NCBI GenBank assembly: GCA_001632435.1
Contig: KV423922.1
Coordinates: forward strand, 8,983 to 72,982
Length of the DNA: 64,000 bases
Direction: 5' to 3'
Origin: Calocera cornea HHB12733
Taxonomy: Eukaryota; Basidiomycota; Dacrymycetes; Dacrymycetales; Dacrymycetaceae
The translations under genes were made by a program, and so were the position numbers. Shown here one piece after another: positions 59,002-64,000 of this stretch (positions within the stretch are counted from its first letter, which is position 1; every line of letters starts with the position of its first letter). A model generated the notes under the pieces. It was not told the DNA's origin. It saw nothing but the letters and a program-made list of their open reading frames with translations, and did not search any database.

Positions 59002-62000
59002 TCACATCCAGAACATACGCTGCACGAGAATTAGCGCTTCGCTCGCCCCTTGCTTACTTGAAATACTGTAACTCACATTCGCGAGCTTTGGGTGCACTTG
59101 CTTGAATGCCTGCTGATAAGACGCCAACCCACTCATGCCGCTTCCGCTTCCGTTCGCATGAGGATCGAAATGGATGTTCGCCCGTCCGCAAGCAAGCTAT
59201 GGCGCACGGCATCAGCAAGTAGCCGAGACAGCACAATGAGGAACCTACATCGGCGTGGTAGACGGGGGTAGGGATGCTGACTGTCCTGGTCGCCCGAGGG
59301 AAATTATGGGTAAGGGTGAATGTGAGTTCTTGGAGCTGATCCGCATTTAATCCGTTGTCGTCGACGACAACAGAAACATGCATCGGCCGGGAGGTTCCCA
59401 ACAGACCGGCGTGACTCTGGAGATAAAAGTCCCATCTTGGCAAGAGATAAGCGTCTGAACCCGTGGGCCCTGGCCGTGGAAGGCGACTCACTCGTACGGA
59501 TGGGAAACATCTCTGTGGAGGGCTTAGTTGTTGGACACCATGGCGGACAAGGAACGACTTACGTGTCAACGACCAATCCGGCAGGCGCGTTTCCTTATTC
59601 TGCTGTCAGTGGAAGCTCGGGACGGCGACGAACTGGGGATTCACCAGTCCTATCGGCATTCTGACGTTCGGGGAAGAACCTAACATGGTGCCGTTTTCCC
59701 ACGACCATGAACGTAATCTTCGGCTGTCTCATTTTCAGGGCCGTGAATGCATCTGCACTTAGCGTCAGGAACGCGGTTCTCACGATAACGATTCATCTCG
59801 GCCGACGAACCTCGGATAGCTTGCACCTCTCTCGTGCACACTTCGGCGAACTGCCCCTCGCTCACGCCGTCTCTGTACTGTGTTCAGCTGCAAAAAGTCG
59901 AACTCGAGAAAACGACGGACCTGTAGAAGATGATGCGCTGAGGCACGATGTTCATTCTCTTGTGGACGCCAGCTTGATATTCCTGGAACTTCCCGACCGC
60001 CCACTATTTCCACCGTCAAACGCTCGCCGTGAGACTGAAGACGGGAAAGGACACCGACCTCCACCATTTCTTTCAAGTCCGCAATAATCTCAAGCCTCCC
60101 TTCCTGAACTCTGACCGTCGAGACGTACACCGTCGCATGCTCATCCAAGCTCGCCGCCAACGCAGAGATGCTTGGCTTTTCAGTATCCCCAGGCCCGGGA
60201 TGGCTCGTGTCAGCGCCTGCAAACGAGTCAGTCCCAGTAGCCGCCGTCGGCGAAAGGATATTCACCCATGACCATGCACGGAGCAGCGCCGATGAATTTG
60301 ATAGCTTCCCCCGCGGGGAGATGATTGCGACCAGACATCTTGAGATTGATTCTGGGCAGACGTCAGGAAGGGGGGATGCGGGCAGGCGCGCTGAGTCTTA
60401 CTTCATCGCTACATTCGCACAGTACTGAGGATTGGCCTTCACAACCTTGTCCACCCGAACATGCTGCGTCGCCGTGCCAGTCACAATGTCACCCCAGTGC
60501 TTCACGCGCGTGCTGTGTAGACAATCAATACATGTCTCCGTGTAGATTTTGTGGCGACTCACTATAAGTCTGCAGATCCATTGGTGATGATAACGAAGAG
60601 ATCGGGATGGGGCACTTTCAGGCGATCAATCAGTCCTTTTCCTATTTTCAGCAACTCCTGCAAGATTTTCAGCCTCCATACGCAGCCTCCCGAGTACATG
60701 AAGCTGGCGTACATCCTCGATCCGTCCCGTGTTCACAAGATCGAATATGTCCGGGAACTCCATCTCCACACGCATCCCGCAATCGCGCATCGATCGAACC
60801 AGCGTTTGCACAAACTGCTGCACCTGGGGCCGCGCCATCGCCCCCCTTCCAGCACCAGGACAGAGGTTGATTATGGCCCAGACACGGAGGGTCGCCCCCT
60901 GCACAAACTGCCTGCCGCGCAAGTTCCACGCACCCTCCTGCACTTCCTGCTAGAGGCTCAGCAAGGGACTTCATGAGGAGGATGTTACCGACCTGGGCTC
61001 CAGCTTTGTACACCACGTTGGCACCCCTCAGCTGACGCGCCTCAAACCTGATCGGCTGCGCGCCAACCCTCAACCCGGCTTTGGTCATATAGTCACTAGT
61101 GTCGTACATCATGTCCCCCAGTCCGTTCACGATCGTAGCAATGCGCTGCTCGGGCCTGCGAGTGGAGAAATCCAGCACCTGCCGCAACATCGCAGGGTCG
61201 TTCACTTTCTTCTTGTACAGCTGTCCAGGCTCAATCATGCAGACTTCGAGGGGGAGGGCGGCGCTCCTAGAGACCCAGGCGCAGCAGATGTTAGGGTATT
61301 GCAGCTTGATATTGTATGTGTCCAGAAAGTATTGCTGTGGCTCTGTCAGTTTGTCATCTCATATATGTTTAGTGAGAGCATACCGCGATCGTTCTGCCAT
61401 CAGTCTCCAGTATGATCTTATCCGAGCCCAGCTTGTCAAACTTGTGGATGGGCTTGCCCCTCGTGCCCGGCTTGTGCGTCGACCGCACCCTGACATTCTT
61501 GAGGTACCTGTTCAAGTCGCCCAGCTCTCTGTCGTGCAGGTTCTCCAGATCGCGGATGTTGCGCTTGCCAAGGAACTCCATGACCACGTCCAGGAGGGGC
61601 CCTTCACTCCACCTGTCCAGTTTTGTTACAGGGGAATCGACGCGCTTTACAGAAAACTTACAGGATGCCAGTGCTAATGTCAACGTTCACCAGGATCTTG
61701 CCCGGTGTGGGGCGCACCGATCTGCACCAGGAGCATCAGTGCTTATCCCGGCACGCGTGATGTAAGGAGCACTCACTGAAAATAGCCACGAACAAGGTTC
61801 AACCCTTTGGCCAGAGGCCGCATGTCGGCTGTCGTAAAGAAGCTACGCGCGTTATGAGGCCAGCGTCTGCCCTCACTTGAGTATGTGCTCCTCTTAGCTC
61901 GAACAGGAAGCCCTCACTGGATAGCCGCCTGGCGGATGATGACATTGAGGCAGTTCATGATCTGCAGCACCTCGGTGGAGCTGGGCGCCTTTCCGCCCTG

Positions 62001-62641
62001 GACGTAGTCCATAAGCAGCCTGAGGAAGTGGTCAGCGGGTATGCCCCCCGTATGGCAGCAAGTGGATGCCATACTGAGGGCGGGCGGTGTTAACCAGGGT
62101 GAGGGTGACTATGAAGTGGCCTGGGGTACCAGGTGGCGGCGGGGGCCGCTTGGACGACATGAGGACGTGGAACTGGTGCTGGGTCAGTGTGCTGTACGGG
62201 GGTATGCCACTGGAGTTGGGAAGAGGAAGGACACGGACCTTCTCTTCGCCACCGAACACATACTCGACAGGTGCATATAGGTTCGCCTTGCCGTCGTACG
62301 ACGCGCGGGGATGGAACGTCTGCGGGCTCGTGATGGTCTGCAGGTGGTCAATGATCTCGTAGTTCCTCCGGGCCACGTCGCCCGAGGGCACGGGGTCGAT
62401 CTCTGTTCCCCTCCGTCACTACGCGGCCAGTGGGGAAAGAGGATAGGGAGGAGCACGCACCGACGTGGTAGTGCGAGAGGATGCTCGCGCCCGCCCACAA
62501 CAGCTCAAAGTGGTTCGTGGTCACTGTCAGACGACGGCCGGCTCTGCCTGGGGGGGGACGCGGGGGAAAGGTGATGAGCGGGAGCTGGGCAGCAACGGCA
62601 GGCATGGACTGCCTGGGGTTGGCAGCGTACTGGCTCGCCAT
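59002..62641 (-). CDS. Argonaute (RNA-silencing effector)
   Basis: Small-RNA-guided protein of the RNAi pathway (QDE-2/Ago class). ATG 62641 begins MASQYAANPRQSMPAV, then TFPPRPPPGRAGRRLTVTTN, the conserved N-domain entry. PAZ-type sequence includes GDLNRYLKNVRVRSTHKPG, QQYFLDTYNIKLQYPNICC and LPLEVCMIEPGQLYKKKV. The linker/MID part has AWNLRGRQFVQGATLRVWAI and VPHPDLFVIITNGSADL. PIWI shows TQHVRVDKVVKANPQYCANV and FAGADTSHPGPGD (first catalytic Asp). IIFYRDGVSEGQF (second Asp) is assembled across an intron near 59,900. [38 protein letters not shown] and ACGRANIHFDPH (catalytic-type His) follow. The last exon is RMFWM with TGA at 59004-59002. All PIWI exons join in phase, so the protein looks complete and slicer-competent. 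About 20 introns. Confidence 0.88.
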
Positions 62642-64000
62642 CGTTTTTGAGGGGAGGAGAGAGTAGAGAAGAAGGAGGGAAGAGAGAGAAGAGCGACGGG
62701 GGGGAGGTATCGCGGCGGGGGAAGAAAAACGAGGGTGGTGGTGTGTGGCCGGCGGTGGGCCGAGGGTTGCTCGTCTCACACGAGTGATGTACTCCCGCTT
62801 CGTCCAGCTGCAAAATCTTCCTCTGTCGCGCCCTCCAACTGTTGACAGATCACGCTCCCTCCCTTCCCGTGACGTGACACGCCGCATGTACTGACTCGAT
62901 CAAGCGCGCCGCTATATATGTCGATTCTTGCCACCGGGCTGGCGGGTGACCGGTCTGCGAGTGCTAAAGAAGGGCGGTTGCTCGCGCCGCCGCCCCCTCC
63001 CGCCCCTCTTGTCCTTTCCATTCCAGATAGGCAGCGCGACGGCCCCCAGCGCGCTGGAGCCCGTGAAGGGCTGTTTGGGCGATGCCGAGGGCGGCACGAG
63101 CAGGGCTTCTCAGGGCGCGAGAAGCGCAGGGTTCCGACGCCGGGCGCAGGGTTTGGGCCGCCGTCGTCACCGGTCACGGCCATGCGCTACGAATGCGCCC
63201 ATTCCATCCAGAGCGCGCAGAAGCACCGTCTCCGGGTGTGGGGGTAAAGAGGCGCGCCCGGTCGTCCCTCCTTCGCCCTTCCATCCAGTGTCTCAGGCCC
63301 GCGGGCCTCTACGCGCCCAAGGGCATCGCCTTGTCCCCCCGAACAGCATGAATACAGGCCATGGCAGAGTGTCAGGCAGCGGTTGTTGCCGCCCGCCGCC
63401 CGCCGCTGTCACGCCCCGAGCGCAGCGCAGTGCCCCATTGGCGAGAGTTCCAGGTCCGGTCGCGAGGCGCGAAGAGCTTAGAATGAGGGACAAGGGCACC
63501 GACGCCCCGACGCACGCCGGTCAGGGCACGGCCGGCGCGGGCCCGTGCTTCTCGCTCTTTCAGCGCGGCGCGGAGGCAGGGAGCGCACACGCCGCCCATT
63601 TCAACCAACCGCCATTCTGCCATGTTCTTGTGCGGCCGCGCGATCATCGATCCGCCTATCGATCGTCGCGGGCACGTCGGCGGACTTGGGGAGGGGCACG
63701 TTGCGGGAACGTGTTTGGGGGCGGAAAATGGTCGACCAGCTAATACTTGAGGTTCTTGCAGGGGTGGATCAATACGATCATCCTATGATCATTGTGGATC
63801 CACATTGATATCTACACCCCAGTTGTATATAGGGAAGAGGTACGCTGGATTTGGAATGCCCATATAGGTAATCATCACTCGTTTTATCGCCCTATGTACC
63901 ATGCAAGGCAGAGTCGAGACTCTGGGCACCAATATCATCCCATTCATCTATCACCCATCAGGTGCACTTCATTGTCATGGCCAATGCTCAGCCCGATTGC
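62642..64000. other. Argonaute promoter and right-end region
   Basis: GC-rich upstream DNA of the Argonaute gene. The large plus-strand frame at 62928-63743 is Arg/Pro/Gly-rich, mirrored by frames on the other strand, and shows no domain, so I reject it. The last 250 bases are AT-richer with nothing recognisable. Confidence 0.5.

Noticed and set aside
62928..63743. 271-codon open frame on the plus strand at the right end
   Set aside because: Arg/Pro/Gly-rich, no domain, open frames on the opposite strand as well; typical of GC-rich non-coding DNA.

Overview
This window reads as nuclear DNA of a filamentous basidiomycete, most likely an Agaricomycete. Genes are cut by many 45-60 nt GT-AG introns. 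There is a family of closely related GMC oxidoreductases, basidiomycete-type membrane-protein families, an Argonaute, and an intron-containing tRNA-Gly. No bacterial-style operons or ribosome binding sites are present. Gene boundaries were set by joining open frames across GT/GC...AG introns by eye. Starts and stops are firmer than some internal junctions.

Left part (1-24 kb) is accessory and compositionally less GC-rich. It holds a CpG-poor gene of a high-copy transposase-like family (2.25-5.42 kb), a coiled-coil single-TM protein (5.99-7.5 kb, minus), and a poorly defined spliced gene plus multi-pass membrane protein (9.2-11.1 kb). A degenerate tandem repeat (12.04-12.68 kb) abuts a relic of a four-TM protein whose intact relative lies at 15.37-16.77 kb. 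Two DUF6533-type seven-TM-like genes (13.2-14.5 and 22.0-23.4 kb, both minus) bracket the first GMC oxidoreductase (18.9-21.9 kb).

Middle part (24-42 kb) starts with housekeeping genes on the minus strand: an Rco1-like double-PHD chromatin protein and a GT90/CAP10-type glycosyltransferase. A tRNA-Gly(CCC) and a tandem pair of GMC oxidoreductases (31.5-34.4 and 35.2-38.0 kb) follow. The second of the pair ends only 83 nt from the stop of a convergent ALKBH1-like dioxygenase.

Right part (42-64 kb) carries conserved genes: a Zn2Cys6 transcription factor, an FHIP (FTS-Hook-interacting) homologue, a CCC1/VIT1-type iron/manganese transporter, a secreted protein with a likely Kex2 site, an MFS transporter of the Dal5/Fen2/Liz1 class and, at 59.0-62.6 kb, an apparently complete Argonaute with catalytic-type residues.

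The most distinctive feature is the GMC trio. All three genes are intact, have about 22-23 exons and share two micro-exons of 8 and 12 nt; the 8-nt exon encodes the glycines of the FAD-binding motif. Two of the three carry GC-AG introns at different positions. No genuinely new multi-gene system was demonstrated. The best candidates for novelty are the DUF6533/GMC neighbourhood, the uncharacterised membrane proteins and the Kex2-processed secreted protein.
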